NCBI RefSeq assembly: GCF_016741935.1
Contig: NZ_JAERRG010000010.1
Coordinates: 62,001-126,000, forward strand
Direction of reading: 5' to 3'
Source of the DNA: Streptomyces endocoffeicus
GTDB taxonomy: Bacteria; Actinomycetota; Actinomycetes; Streptomycetales; Streptomycetaceae
DNA length: 64,000 nt
In this document: piece by piece, positions 15,810 through 24,280 of the stretch
Layout: each line of letters starts with the position of its first letter
Position numbering within the stretch: position 1 is the stretch's first letter
The notes under the pieces: model-generated
Told to the model about the DNA's origin: nothing
Database searches by the model: none
The model's input: the letters and a program-made list of their open reading frames with translations, nothing else
Program-made: the position numbers and the translations under genes

Positions 15810-16709
15810 GTGACGGCGGCTCACACTGAGGGCATGGACGGAGCTACGTCGAGTCAGCTGTCGAGTCAGCTGCTGGGGTTCCCGCCCGATGCGCGGGTGC
15901 TCATCGTCAACTGCGACGACCTCGGCATGCACGAGTCGGTCAATGCCGCCGTCATCGACGCGATCGAGGAGGGGATCGCGAGCTCCTGCAGTCTGATGGT
16001 GCCGTGCCCGGGGGCGCCGCAGGCCCTGCGGATGCTGCGCGCGCGGCCGGGCATCCCGTTCGGCATCCACCTCACGCTCGTCCGCGACGCGGACCACCTC
16101 CGGTGGGGACCGCTGAGCGCGCAGGGGACGGTGGCGTCGCTGCTGGACGAGCGGGGCGAGCTCTTCACCGCCGACCGGCGGGAGGAGCTGCTCGCGCGGG
16201 CGCGCCCCGAGGAGGTCGAGCGGGAGTTCCGGGCCCAGATCGAGGCCGTGGCCGACGCGGGACTGACGCCGACTCATCTGGACTGGCACTGTCTGGCCGA
16301 CGGCGGCCACGAGGACGTCTTCGAGGTGACCGTGGCGCTGGCGGGGGAGTACGGACTGGCGGTGCGGGTCTGGCTCGACGGCGGCCGCCGGACGGCGCGC
16401 GGGCGGGGGCTGCCGGTCACCGACCATGACTTCCTGGACAGCTTCGCCCTCGACATCGACGGTAAGGCGGCCCGCTACGCCGAGCTGCTGCGCGCTCTTC
16501 CGCCCGGGCTCAGCGAGTGGGCGGTCCACCCCGGGCTGGACGACGCCCGGTCGCGGGCCGCCGAGCCCGGCGGCGGATGGCGGGTGCGCCACGGCGACCA
16601 CGCGTTCCTGACGTCGGCGCGGGCCCGCGAACTGCTGGCGGAGGAGGGCGTTGAGGTGATCGACTACCGGCCGCTCCAGCGGATCTGGTCCGGGGGGCCG
16701 CCGACGTGA
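15810..16709 (+). CDS. YdjC/ChbG-type carbohydrate deacetylase
   Basis: This 299-residue protein has the YdjC signature: VLIVNCDDLGMHESVN (metal-binding Asp-Asp), GIHLTLV with the metal-binding His, and THLDWHCL near residue 150. Members deacetylate N,N'-diacetylchitobiose or related glycans, and HpnK-like relatives act on glycosylated hopanoids; which substrate applies is not visible. GTG 15810 is used because an AGGGCG lies upstream at suitable distance; ATG 15834 is a possible alternative. The SDR gene precedes it by 29 bases. Confidence 0.85.
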   Translation: MTAAHTEGMDGATSSQLSSQLLGFPPDARVLIVNCDDLGMHESVNAAVIDAIEEGIASSCSLMVPCPGAPQALRMLRARPGIPFGIHLTLVRDADHLRWGPLSAQGTVASLLDERGELFTADRREELLARARPEEVEREFRAQIEAVADAGLTPTHLDWHCLADGGHEDVFEVTVALAGEYGLAVRVWLDGGRRTARGRGLPVTDHDFLDSFALDIDGKAARYAELLRALPPGLSEWAVHPGLDDARSRAAEPGGGWRVRHGDHAFLTSARARELLAEEGVEVIDYRPLQRIWSGGPPT

Positions 16710-16811
16710 CGCCATCTGATCCATGGGGCTGCTGGCTTGATGCCATCCGGTCCAGGGGGACGGCCGACGTGATGCCATCCGGTTCAGCCGGACGGCCGAC
16801 TTGACGCCGTT
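16699..16811 (+). repeat. Imperfect tandem repeats between deacetylase and glycosidase genes
   Basis: Four degenerate copies of a roughly 32-35 base unit, each carrying GCCGACGTGATGCCATCC or a close variant, follow the deacetylase gene and overlap its last codons. The rest of the 271-base gap (to 16980) shows no gene; frames extending upstream from the glycosidase are open but lack the composition of coding sequence. Confidence 0.6.
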
Positions 16812-16980
16812 GCCGCGGCCCGCTTTGATCGCAGCAGCCGCACGGTGTACTTGCCCCGTGCCGCGCAAGAGGTGCGCCCAGCCGGTAGGGACCCGGTGCC
16901 GGTCCCGAGCCCGGACACAGTCGCCAGGACGGCGGATGCCATCCGAGGCGGGGACGCTACCCGCGAGTGTTGGAGCTTTC

Positions 16981-17811
16981 ATGCCAGCCAACCATGCCGC
17001 ACGTCTTCGTCGCCGCTGGGCCCTCGCGTCGGTGGTGACGGCCGCCGCCGCGGCGGCCGCCGTCGTGACCGTGTCCATGTCCTCGGGAGCCAGCGCGTCC
17101 GAAGTGGCGCTGCCGCCCGTCCACGGTGGCTTCGACTACCAGATCGGCGGGGCGTACACCCCGCCGAAGGGTGTCGACATCGTCAGCCGCGACCGCGGGG
17201 ACTCCCCGGCGAACGGGCTGTACAACATCTGCTACGTCAACGCCTTCCAGGTCCAGCCGGGCGAGCGCGACCAGTGGCCGGACGACCTGCTGCTGCGCGA
17301 CAGCAACGGCGATCTCGTCATCGACACCAAGTGGAAGGAACCGCTGCTCGACCTCCGGACCGCCGCGAAGCGCGAGCGCGTGGCGGACAAGGTCGACGGG
17401 TGGATCGACGGCTGCGCCAACAAGGGGTTCGACGCCGTCGAGCCCGACAACTACGACAGCTACGAACGCTCCAAGAAGCTGCTGACCACCGCTCACGCCA
17501 AGGCGTTCATGGCCCTGCTGTCGGAGCACGCCCACGCCCAGGGGCTGGCCATCGCGCAGAAGAACACCGCGGAGCTCCTCCCCGACCGGAAGGCGGCCGG
17601 ACTGGACTTCGCGGTGGTCGAGGAGTGCGGCGAGTACGACGAGTGCGGTGAGTTCGCCAAGGCGTACGACGACCATGTGGTGGTGGTCGAGTACGGCGAC
17701 GAGGGCTTCGCCAAGGCGTGCGCGGGCTGGGGCGACCGGCTCAGCGTCGTCCGGCGGGACGAGGGCGTCTCGCCCGCGGGCGAGGACGGCTACGTCCGCG
17801 AGACCTGTTAG
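16981..17811 (+). CDS. Secreted GH114-like endo-alpha-1,4-polygalactosaminidase
   Basis: This 276-residue protein has a signal peptide (Arg-rich start LRRRW, hydrophobic Ala/Val stretch to about residue 38, then ASA-like sites). The mature part begins GGFDYQIGGAYTPPKGVDIVSRD and contains ICYVNAFQ, GFDAVEPDNYDSY with the acidic catalytic region, and LAIAQKNTAEL, the hallmarks of the GH114 TIM barrel. Known members cleave galactosaminogalactan-type polymers; here hydrolysis of an extracellular or cell-wall-linked amino-sugar polymer is inferred. The ATG has a TTGGAG site upstream. Confidence 0.85.
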   Translation: MPANHAARLRRRWALASVVTAAAAAAAVVTVSMSSGASASEVALPPVHGGFDYQIGGAYTPPKGVDIVSRDRGDSPANGLYNICYVNAFQVQPGERDQWPDDLLLRDSNGDLVIDTKWKEPLLDLRTAAKRERVADKVDGWIDGCANKGFDAVEPDNYDSYERSKKLLTTAHAKAFMALLSEHAHAQGLAIAQKNTAELLPDRKAAGLDFAVVEECGEYDECGEFAKAYDDHVVVVEYGDEGFAKACAGWGDRLSVVRRDEGVSPAGEDGYVRETC

Positions 17812-17827
17812 GGAATTCCCTCGTATC

Positions 17828-17856
17828 GTCCCCGTCCGCCCGGCGCGGGCGGGGAC
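17828..17856. terminator. Hairpin between convergent genes
   Basis: A GC stem (CCGCCCG with CGGGCGG, plus outer GTCC/GGAC with a bulge on the left side) lies in the 96-base gap between the glycosidase stop and the convergent TIGR03085 gene. Its location suits a bidirectional terminator. Confidence 0.5.
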
Positions 17857-17907
17857 GCGTCGCGTTCGGAGGGTGGCGGGTGGCGGGTGGCGTTCGGCGG
17901 GGGCGGC

Positions 17908-18540
17908 TCAGATGCCCAACTTGGCCTCGTGCGCCGCGGCCACGGCCTCCTTGTCGCCCTCCAGCTCGACCCGGGCGGAATCCTGGCGGCCGGTGAGGAA
18001 GAGCGCCAGCTCGCCCGGTTCGCCGGTGACCGTGACGACCGGGGTGCCGCGGTGGGCCACCGCCGTACGGCCGTCCGGGCGGCGCAGCACCAGGCCGACG
18101 GGGGAGCGGCGGCCGAAGATCCGGGCGCCGCGCTCGATACGGGACCACAGCGTGTCGGCGAAGACCGGGTCCAGCTCGCGCGGTGTCCAGTCCGGCTGGG
18201 CGCGGCGCACATCCTCGGCGTGGACGTAGAACTCGAAGCTGTTGGCCGCCTCGTCCACCTGCTTCAGCGCGAACGGCGACATCCGCGGCGGACCGGTGCG
18301 GAACAGCTGGATCAGCTCTTCGTACGGCCGCGCCGCGAACTCCTCCTGCACCCGGGCCAGCCGCCCGGCCAGCGGCTTGACCAGCACCCCGGCGGCCGCG
18401 TCGGGGCGGCGCTCGCGGACCACCAGATGGGCCGCCAGATCGCGGGTGCTCCAGCCCTCGCACAGCGTCGGGGCCCCGGGGCCCGCGCCGTCCAAGAGGT
18501 CGGCGAGGAGCAGGCGTTCGCGCTTCGCGTGAGTGGACAT
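17908..18540 (-). CDS. TIGR03085 family metal-binding protein (DinB/MDMPI-like)
   Basis: This 210-residue protein belongs to the TIGR03085 group of the mycothiol-dependent maleylpyruvate isomerase N-terminal superfamily, a four-helix metal-binding DinB-like fold. The N-terminus reads RERLLLADLLDGAGPGAPTLCEGWSTRDLAAHLVVRERR, with the conserved Trp-Ser/Thr-x-x-Asp and His, and HAEDVRRAQPDWTPR supplies a further metal-site His. Actinomycete members are thought to act in thiol-dependent detoxification, but this one's reaction is unknown. Confidence 0.8.
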   Translation of the reverse strand: MSTHAKRERLLLADLLDGAGPGAPTLCEGWSTRDLAAHLVVRERRPDAAAGVLVKPLAGRLARVQEEFAARPYEELIQLFRTGPPRMSPFALKQVDEAANSFEFYVHAEDVRRAQPDWTPRELDPVFADTLWSRIERGARIFGRRSPVGLVLRRPDGRTAVAHRGTPVVTVTGEPGELALFLTGRQDSARVELEGDKEAVAAAHEAKLGI

Positions 18541-18602
18541 GCGTCCACCCTACGACCGGGGCCCGCCCGCAGCCATGAGGAGCGCCCCCGCGCGCCCCGG
18601 CG

Positions 18603-18732
18603 GTGCGGCTCCGCCCTGCCTTCCAGCCTCTCCGGCGCTTGAGGAGCGGGGTCTGGGGCGGAGCCCCAGTTGTGGGAAGGGGCGGGGAGGGGAACAGCCC
18701 GCCGCAGGCGTACGCGTACCGCCCGACACTCC
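18603..18732 (-). repeat. Dispersed intergenic repeat, copy B (long form)
   Basis: Read on the minus strand, the element begins directly after the TAG of the septum-formation-domain gene (18733) and runs through GCCTGCGGCGGGCTG, CCCCTCCCCGCCCC, a hairpin with GGGGC/GCCCC arms, and then CCCCGCTCCTCAA and a GGCTGGAAGGC tail. The tail is shared with copy E but not with A, C or D, so B and E are the long form. Confidence 0.75.
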
Positions 18733-19794
18733 CTACCCCGGCAGCGGCTTGCTCAGCTTCTTGCCGTCGCGCCCGGCGCTCAGCGTGAGCGCGCAGGAGA
18801 CCTGGTCCTCGCCCTGGATGGAGTACGTGCCCAGCGCGGGGTACAGCGCGTAGTAGTAGTACATCCGGCCGTCGTTGGGGACGCTCTTGAGCCGCTTCTT
18901 GGCATCCGTCCCGCACAGCGCCAGCGCCTTGGTCTGAATCGCCTTCTCGGTGGAGAAGTCGCCGCTCAGTGTCTCGTTGGCGATCACCTCGCCGTCGTGC
19001 GGGCCGTGGCAGGACCGCTTCTCGACCTTGGTGACGCTGCTGTCCATCGCCGGGTGGTCGAAGCACTGGCCGGGGTCGAGCACCACATACGGCACCTTGT
19101 CCCCGGGCGCGCCGGACTCCGACGCGTCCGGGGCCGCCGACTCCGAGGCGCCCGGATCCCCGTCGGGGGCCTCGCTGCCGCCGCCCAGCGGCGCCCCCTC
19201 GCCGGGGTCCTCCGAGCCCGACGGGGCGGCGGACGACTCGGCGTCCGAGGGCGAGGAGAGGGGCTGGTCCGAGGCGGAGGCGGAGGCGGACGGGCCGGCG
19301 TCGGCAGACGTCTCCTTGCCGCCGTCGTCCTTCGTCCCGATGACGATCGCGCCGACGACCACCGCCACGGCCACCACCGCCGCGATGACGATCGCCGTGG
19401 TCCTGGAGCCACCGCTGCCGGGCGGCGGGGGTGGGGGCGGCAGCGCCCCCGGGGGTATGGCCCCCGGCGGCAGCGCGCCCGGGGGCGGGCCGCCGGGCAG
19501 CAGGGCCGGTGGGGTGGGCGGACCGAAACCGCCGCTCGGCTGCGCGGGCGGACCGGGCTGGGCGGGCTGGTCCGCCGGGGGCGGCGGCCCGAAGCCCTGC
19601 TGCGGCTGCGGCGCCTGCTGCGGCTGCTGCGCCTGCGGGGGCTGCTGCGCCTGCGGGGGCTGCGCGGGCTGCTGCGGCTGCGCGGGCTGAGGCTGTGGTG
19701 GTTGCTGCTGCTGCTGCGGCTGCGGCGGTGGTGGACCGAACCCCCCGCCGTTTCCAGGCCGGTTGGGCTCGTTCGACGGCGGCGGAAACGTCAT
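18733..19794 (-). CDS. Pro/Gln-rich single-span protein with septum-formation-like domain
   Basis: The first 120 residues are a low-complexity Pro/Gln tract (PQPQQQQQPPQPQPAQPQQ) plus Gly/Pro runs. A membrane helix follows near residues 130-152 (TTAIVIAAVVAVAVVVGAIVI), then a Ser/Asp/Glu-rich linker, then an external domain with four cysteines (GQCFD, RSCHGPHDGEV, ALCGTD, VSCAL). The Cys pattern with Pro-His-Asp-x-Glu-Val matches the septum-formation (PF13845-like) domain of actinomycetes. ATG 19794 is preferred; an in-frame ATG at 19812 is possible. Function unproven; it sits just ahead of, and divergent from, hisI. Confidence 0.7.
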   Translation of the reverse strand: MTFPPPSNEPNRPGNGGGFGPPPPQPQQQQQPPQPQPAQPQQPAQPPQAQQPPQAQQPQQAPQPQQGFGPPPPADQPAQPGPPAQPSGGFGPPTPPALLPGGPPPGALPPGAIPPGALPPPPPPPGSGGSRTTAIVIAAVVAVAVVVGAIVIGTKDDGGKETSADAGPSASASASDQPLSSPSDAESSAAPSGSEDPGEGAPLGGGSEAPDGDPGASESAAPDASESGAPGDKVPYVVLDPGQCFDHPAMDSSVTKVEKRSCHGPHDGEVIANETLSGDFSTEKAIQTKALALCGTDAKKRLKSVPNDGRMYYYYALYPALGTYSIQGEDQVSCALTLSAGRDGKKLSKPLPG

Positions 19795-19950
19795 GCCCGA
19801 AGCATGCCCCATTCCACTGACAATCCGTCCATCGGGCCCGGCCTACCGGCCGGTTTCCCAGCCCGGTTTTCCAGTCCGGCCTCCGGTCCGGCTCCCGGTC
19901 CGGCGGAGATCATTCGCGGGGACCCCCCTCCGGACGTGCAGAATGGTCGC

Positions 19951-20340
19951 ATGACCGGCTCCGACCGCCCCTCCGCCCTCGACCCGGCCCTCGCCGCCCG
20001 CCTCAAGCGCGGCGCCGACGGCCTGCTCCCCGCCATCGCCCAGCAGTACGACACCGGTGAGGTGCTGATGCTCGGCTGGATGGACGACGAGGCGCTGCAC
20101 CGCACCCTCACCACCGGCCGCTGCACCTACTGGAGCCGCAGCCGTCAGGAGTACTGGGTCAAGGGCAACACCTCCGGCCATGTCCAGCTGGTCAAGTCCG
20201 TCGCGCTCGACTGCGACGCCGACACCGTCCTCGTCAAGGTCGACCAGGTCGGCGCCGCCTGCCACACCGGCGACCGCACCTGCTTCGACGCCGACGAGCT
20301 CCCGCTCGACCCGCGGACCGACCCGCGGACCGACCGGTAG
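19951..20340 (+). CDS. hisI: Phosphoribosyl-AMP cyclohydrolase
   Basis: HisI hydrolyses phosphoribosyl-AMP to ProFAR. The 129-residue protein is the monofunctional form without a HisE domain. Marks are LMLGWMDDEALHRTLTTG, the TYWSRSRQEYWVKG segment, and the metal-binding cysteines in ALDCDADTVLV and GAACHTGDRTCF. The ATG at 19951 is the correct start by homology; the upstream open frame is a shadow of the divergent Pro/Gln-rich gene. It stands apart from the main his operon, 92 bases before trpE. Confidence 0.94.
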   Translation: MTGSDRPSALDPALAARLKRGADGLLPAIAQQYDTGEVLMLGWMDDEALHRTLTTGRCTYWSRSRQEYWVKGNTSGHVQLVKSVALDCDADTVLVKVDQVGAACHTGDRTCFDADELPLDPRTDPRTDR

Positions 20341-20432
20341 ACCGGCCACCACCCCAAAAACCAAGCCCCAGCAAGTCCCCAGCCCCCGTGCCCCGCCGGG
20401 CTCCCCAGCCCCAGACCCAGGACGCTGTCACG

Positions 20433-21923
20433 ATGGATCTCGAGACCTTCCGCAAGCTGGCGGCCGACCGCCGCGTCATCCCCGTGAGCCGCAAGCTGCT
20501 CGCGGACGGCGACACCCCCGTGGGCCTCTACCGCAAGCTGGCCGCCGAGCGCCCCGGCACCTTCCTCCTCGAATCCGCCGAGAACGGCCGCTCCTGGTCC
20601 CGCTACTCCTTCATCGGCGTCCGCAGCGCCGCCACCCTCACCGAACGCGACGGCCGCACCCACTGGCTGGGCACCCCGCCGGTCGGCGTCCCCACCGAAG
20701 GCGACCCGCTCCAGGCGCTGCGCGCCACCGTCGAGGCCCTGCACACCCCGCGCGACCTCGGCGGGCTGGTCCAGCTGCCGCCGTTCACCGGCGGCATGGT
20801 CGGCTACCTCGGCTACGACATCGTCCGCCGCCTGGAGAAGGTCGGCGAGCACGGCCGGGACGATCTGCGCCTGCCCGAGCTGACCATGCTGCTCACCTCG
20901 GACCTCGCGGTGCTGGACCACTGGGACGGCACCGTGCTGCTGATCGCCAACGCGATCAACCACAACGACCTCGACACGGGTGTGGACGAGGCGTACGCGG
21001 ACGCCGTGGCCCGGCTCGACGCGATGGCCGCCGACCTGGTCCGCCCCGTGGCGACCGACCCCGCCGCGCTGCCCGACTCCGAGCTGCCCGAGTACACCGC
21101 GCTGTGGGGCGGCGAGGACTTCATGGCAGCGGTGGACGACATCAAGGAGCGCATCCGCGCGGGCGAGGCGTTCCAGGTCGTCCCCTCGCAGCGGTTCGAG
21201 ACGCCGTGCGCGGCGAGCGCCCTCGACGTCTACCGGGTGCTGCGCGCCACCAACCCGAGCCCCTATATGTACCTCTTCCGGTTCGAGGGCTTCGATGTGG
21301 TGGGCTCGAGCCCGGAGGCCCTGGTCAAGGTCGAGGACGGCCGGGCGATGCTGCACCCCATCGCCGGCACCCGCCACCGGGGGGCCACCCCGCAGGAGGA
21401 CGCCGCGCTCGCCGAGGAACTGCTGGCCGACCCCAAGGAGCGGGCCGAGCATCTGATGCTCGTCGACCTCGGGCGCAATGACCTCGGGCGGGTCTGCGAG
21501 CCCGGCAGTGTGGAGGTCGTCGACTTCATGTCGGTCGAGCGCTACAGCCATGTCATGCACATCGTCTCGACCGTCACCGGCAGCCTCGCCGAGGGCCGTA
21601 CGGCCTTCGACGCGCTCACCGCCTGCTTCCCCGCGGGCACCCTCTCCGGCGCTCCCAAGCCGCGGGCGCTCCAGATCATCGAGGAGCTGGAGCCGAGCCG
21701 CCGCGGGCTGTACGGCGGCTGTGTCGGCTATCTCGACTTCGCGGGCGACTCCGACACCGCGATCGCCATCCGCACCGCGCTGCTGCGCGAGGGCACGGCG
21801 TACGTCCAGGCGGGCGCCGGGATCGTCGCCGATTCCGATCCGGTGGCCGAGGACGCGGAGTGCCGCAACAAGGCGGCGGCGGTGCTGCGGGCGGTGCATG
21901 CGGCGGGCCGCCTGGGGCGGTAG
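20433..21923 (+). CDS. trpE: Anthranilate synthase component I
   Basis: TrpE converts chorismate to anthranilate with ammonia from a glutaminase subunit. The ATG at 20433 gives 496 residues starting MDLETFRKLAADRRVIPVS, the usual Streptomyces N-terminus; a GTG at 20388 is in frame but less likely. The chorismate-binding domain is complete: AGEAFQVVPSQRF, LHPIAGTRHRG, LMLVDLGRNDLGRV, and CFPAGTLSGAPKPRA. No Trp-rich leader peptide is visible in the 92 bases upstream. No trpG is adjacent, so the glutaminase subunit must be elsewhere. Confidence 0.95.
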   Translation: MDLETFRKLAADRRVIPVSRKLLADGDTPVGLYRKLAAERPGTFLLESAENGRSWSRYSFIGVRSAATLTERDGRTHWLGTPPVGVPTEGDPLQALRATVEALHTPRDLGGLVQLPPFTGGMVGYLGYDIVRRLEKVGEHGRDDLRLPELTMLLTSDLAVLDHWDGTVLLIANAINHNDLDTGVDEAYADAVARLDAMAADLVRPVATDPAALPDSELPEYTALWGGEDFMAAVDDIKERIRAGEAFQVVPSQRFETPCAASALDVYRVLRATNPSPYMYLFRFEGFDVVGSSPEALVKVEDGRAMLHPIAGTRHRGATPQEDAALAEELLADPKERAEHLMLVDLGRNDLGRVCEPGSVEVVDFMSVERYSHVMHIVSTVTGSLAEGRTAFDALTACFPAGTLSGAPKPRALQIIEELEPSRRGLYGGCVGYLDFAGDSDTAIAIRTALLREGTAYVQAGAGIVADSDPVAEDAECRNKAAAVLRAVHAAGRLGR

Positions 21924-21988
21924 TTCCCGGTGGCCGGTGGCTGCCAGGGCGGTGGTTCCCGGTGGCCGGTGGCTCCCGGTAGGTCCCA

Positions 21989-22030
21989 TATCCCCCACCC
22001 GGGAACTCTCCCGTACCCGGGTGGGGGATA
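21989..22030. promoter_or_regulatory. Perfect 15-bp inverted repeat abutting the TIGR02234 start
   Basis: TATCCCCCACCCGGG (21989-22003) pairs exactly with CCCGGGTGGGGGATA (22016-22030) across a 12-base loop. The right arm touches the GTG at 22031 and contains the only G-rich stretch that could bind the ribosome. It could end trpE transcription, attenuate the downstream trp genes, or hide the ribosome site. A direct duplication of about 20 bases (GTTCCCGGTGGCCGGTGGCT) lies just upstream at about 21923-21975. Confidence 0.6.
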
Positions 22031-22735
22031 GTGGTAGGCGTGACTGCAGCAGCCGTACCCCAGCCCAGGGCCGAGCACGAGCCCTCCGCCCCCGTCGCGC
22101 GCGGCCGCCGGAGCAGCCTTGCCATCGCCCTGCTCGCCGGTGCGCTCGGCGCCGCCCTGGTCCTGCTGGCCACCAGCCGCAAGTGGGCCGAGGGCACCGC
22201 CTCCGTCGCCCAGGGATCCCTCTCGCAGAGCGCCAACGGCGATGACATCACCGGACTCCCCGGTGCGCTGGCCGTCGTCGGCCTGGCGGCGCTGGTCGCG
22301 GTCTTCGCCGTGCGCCGCCTCGGCCGTGGCGTCGTCGCGGCGCTGCTGGCCCTCTGCGGCGCGGGCATCGTGATCAGCTCCGCCCTCGGCGCGTCCGACA
22401 AGGCGGCGCTGGAGGAGAAGGCGTCCAAGGTGAGCGGGCTGACCCACAGCCCCATTCACGACGTGGCGTACACCCCCTGGCCGTGGGTCGCCGCGGTGGG
22501 CGGGGTGCTGCTGCTGCTCGCGGGCGTGCTCGCCCTGGGCTACGGCCGTCACTGGCCCGCCATGTCCGGCCGGTACGAGCGCGCGGGCACCGCGGGCGCC
22601 CCGGCACGGAGCCGCGCCCGGCGCGGCGCCGCCGCCTCCGACCCGGACCGTCCCGAGGAGCTGTGGAAGGCCCTGGACCGCGGCGAGGACCCGACGGAGG
22701 CTCCGGCGCGGCAGGAGGCCGAGCGCGGCGCCTAG
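22031..22735 (+). CDS. TIGR02234 (Trp operon-associated) membrane protein
   Basis: This 234-residue protein has four predicted membrane helices: about 28-48 (SLAIALLAGALGAALVLLA), 73-94, 99-118 and 152-172 (PWVAAVGGVLLLLAGVLAL). The region between helices 1 and 2 carries RKWAEG. This architecture and its place between trpE and trpC match the TIGR02234 family, found with actinomycete trp genes. Function is unknown. The tail (190-234) is Arg/Glu rich and cytoplasmic. GTG 22031 abuts the inverted repeat; GTG 22040 is an alternative start. Confidence 0.85.
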   Translation: MVGVTAAAVPQPRAEHEPSAPVARGRRSSLAIALLAGALGAALVLLATSRKWAEGTASVAQGSLSQSANGDDITGLPGALAVVGLAALVAVFAVRRLGRGVVAALLALCGAGIVISSALGASDKAALEEKASKVSGLTHSPIHDVAYTPWPWVAAVGGVLLLLAGVLALGYGRHWPAMSGRYERAGTAGAPARSRARRGAAASDPDRPEELWKALDRGEDPTEAPARQEAERGA

Positions 22736-22813
22736 GGGTGTCCGACGGCCCGTGCCGCCTGCGGCGGGCTGTTCCCCTCCCCGCCCCTTCCCGAAACCGG
22801 GGCTCCGCCCCAG
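22736..22813 (+). repeat. Dispersed intergenic repeat, copy C
   Basis: It begins with the base after the TAG of the TIGR02234 gene: GGGTGTCCGACGG, then GCCTGCGGCGGGCTG, the CCCCTCCCCGCCCC block and a final hairpin with GGGGC/GCCCC arms. It has the same orientation as the gene it follows. Copy D lies 280 bases on in inverted orientation. Confidence 0.75.
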
Positions 22814-23090
22814 ACCCCCGAAACCGGGGCTGCGCCCCAGGTTCCCGGGCTATGCCCAGCCCCCCGGGCTGCGCCCCAGGTCCCCGGGCTATGCCCTAGA
22901 CCCCGAAACCGGGGCTGTGCCGCTAATCCCCGGGTTGCGCCCCGGGCCCCCGGACGGGGCTGCGCCCCGGGCCCCCGGGCTGCGCCCCTAACCCGTGCCC
23001 CAGACCCCGAACCGGGGCTCCGCCCCTTCCCGCGGCATCGGTATGCGGCTTCGCCGCGTGGCGCGGCTCCGCCCCGGGCCTCGGGGGCCA
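22814..23090. repeat. Low-complexity GC repeats between copies C and D
   Basis: The stretch alternates CCCCGGGCTGCGCCCC-type motifs and small palindromes such as GCGGCTTCGCCGC. No reading frame here has normal amino-acid composition. Together with copies C and D it fills most of the 595-base gap (22736-23330) between the TIGR02234 and HGxxPAAW genes; bases 23169-23330 hold no recognisable gene, only the ribosome site of the next one. Confidence 0.7.
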
Positions 23091-23168
23091 GGGGCACAGC
23101 CCCGGTTTCGGGAAGGGGCGGGGAGGGGAACAGCCCGCCGCAGGCGGCACGAACCGTCGGACACCCCC
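23091..23168 (-). repeat. Dispersed intergenic repeat, copy D (inverted)
   Basis: Read on the minus strand it shows GGGTGTCCGACGG, GCCTGCGGCGGGCTG, and CCCCTCCCCGCCCC, ending at a GGGGC-containing arm. Unlike A, B, C and E it does not follow a gene stop in its own orientation, since the nearest gene upstream on that strand is far away. With copy C it forms a large inverted pair. Confidence 0.7.
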
Positions 23169-23330
23169 GTAGGCCCCGCCCCAGGGCGCCGCCCTCGCCG
23201 CCCGCCCTCCCGCCTCGCACCGTAAGGTCCCACCCCCGCTCAAGGGCGTTTCGCGCATCGGGGACAATGGCGTGGGAGCGTTCGCCCCCCGAGCGCCCGG
23301 ACAAGGCGCGTACAGCTACGAGGAGAATTC

Positions 23331-23588
23331 ATGGCGGGTCACGACCACGGACACACCCCGGCCGCCTGGACCGGTGTCACCATCGCCTTCATCGGCTTCT
23401 GCGTCGCCGGCGCGTTCACCGTGGCGGCCAACCCGCTCGGCTTCTGGGCGGGCATGGTGATCATCGTCCTCGGCGGTGTCGTCGGCGCGGCGATGCGCGC
23501 GGCCGGGCTGGGCATGCCCAAGGCGCAGCACCCGCCGCAGCCGCAGCCCCAGCCCGCGGCGCAGTCGCAGACGCAGACCCAGAGCTGA
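23331..23588 (+). CDS. HGxxPAAW family small membrane protein
   Basis: This 85-residue protein begins MAGHDHGHTPAAWTGV, the motif that names the family, and then has two membrane helices at about 15-35 and 40-58 (FWAGMVIIVLGGVVGAAM), with a Pro/Gln-rich cytoplasmic tail. It has an excellent AGGAG site eight bases before ATG. Members are regularly found between trpE and trpC in Streptomyces. The function is unknown; the early His residues could bind metal. Confidence 0.85.
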   Translation: MAGHDHGHTPAAWTGVTIAFIGFCVAGAFTVAANPLGFWAGMVIIVLGGVVGAAMRAAGLGMPKAQHPPQPQPQPAAQSQTQTQS

Positions 23589-23705
23589 GCCCCGGCGCGG
23601 CCCGGGGCCGTGCCCGCCTCCACCGTACGCGGCACTGAGCCGTACGGAGGCTGGCGCACCGGCCCTGAGCTGCGCCTTCGTGGATCCCCGGGCAGACTCG
23701 GCGGT

Positions 23706-24116
23706 GTGACCGAACCACCGCCGACCGCCCTCGTCCCCTTGGTGCGGCGTCTGGCCGCCCCGTTCGGCGTGCTCGCGGGCGTTCTCGTCGCCTTCGGCTA
23801 CGTCGGCGCCGTGGACCCCCGGGAGCCCGGCCACTACCCCGTCTGCCCGCTGCTGCGGCTGACCGGGCTGTACTGCCCCGGCTGCGGCGGGCTGCGCGGT
23901 GCCCATGCCCTGGCCCACGGCGATCTGGCGGCCGCGCTGCGTGACAACGCCCTCGCCGTCGGCTGTTACGCGGCCTTCGCCGTCTGCTGGGCGGTGTGGT
24001 GCGTGCGCGGACGCTTCCCGGCACCGCGGCTGTGGCACGCGGGGGCGCTCGGCGTGGTGGCCCTGGTCTTCACAATCGTCCGGAATTTCCCGTTCGGGGG
24101 ACTACTGGTGCCGTGA
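23706..24116 (+). CDS. DUF2752 domain membrane protein
   Basis: This 136-residue protein from the GTG at 23706 carries the DUF2752 signature CPLLRLTGLYCPGCGGLRGAHAL (a CPGCG motif) followed by ALAHGDLAAALRDNALAV, and has three hydrophobic spans. Earlier starts in the open frame would add an Arg/Gly-rich tail and are less likely. Function unknown; the CxxC within the CPGCG suggests metal binding or redox. It is in line with the trp genes. Confidence 0.8.
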   Translation: MTEPPPTALVPLVRRLAAPFGVLAGVLVAFGYVGAVDPREPGHYPVCPLLRLTGLYCPGCGGLRGAHALAHGDLAAALRDNALAVGCYAAFAVCWAVWCVRGRFPAPRLWHAGALGVVALVFTIVRNFPFGGLLVP

Positions 24117-24280
24117 CCGTTGTTGTGTATGTGCGTGTGGCGGGCGTCCGCGTCAACCGGATGCGAGACCTCGGCCTACCGGCGGCTACCATCGCAGTGC
24201 CAGGTGGCGCGGTGGACCGCCCCACCCGGTACAGATTCAGAAGCTTCAGCTTCATCCCCGTCACGGAAGGGGGCCGCTCG

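Noticed and set aside
24117..24280. A Trp-codon leader peptide/attenuator upstream of trpC
   Set aside because: No run of Trp codons in a short frame and no terminator/antiterminator pair could be seen.
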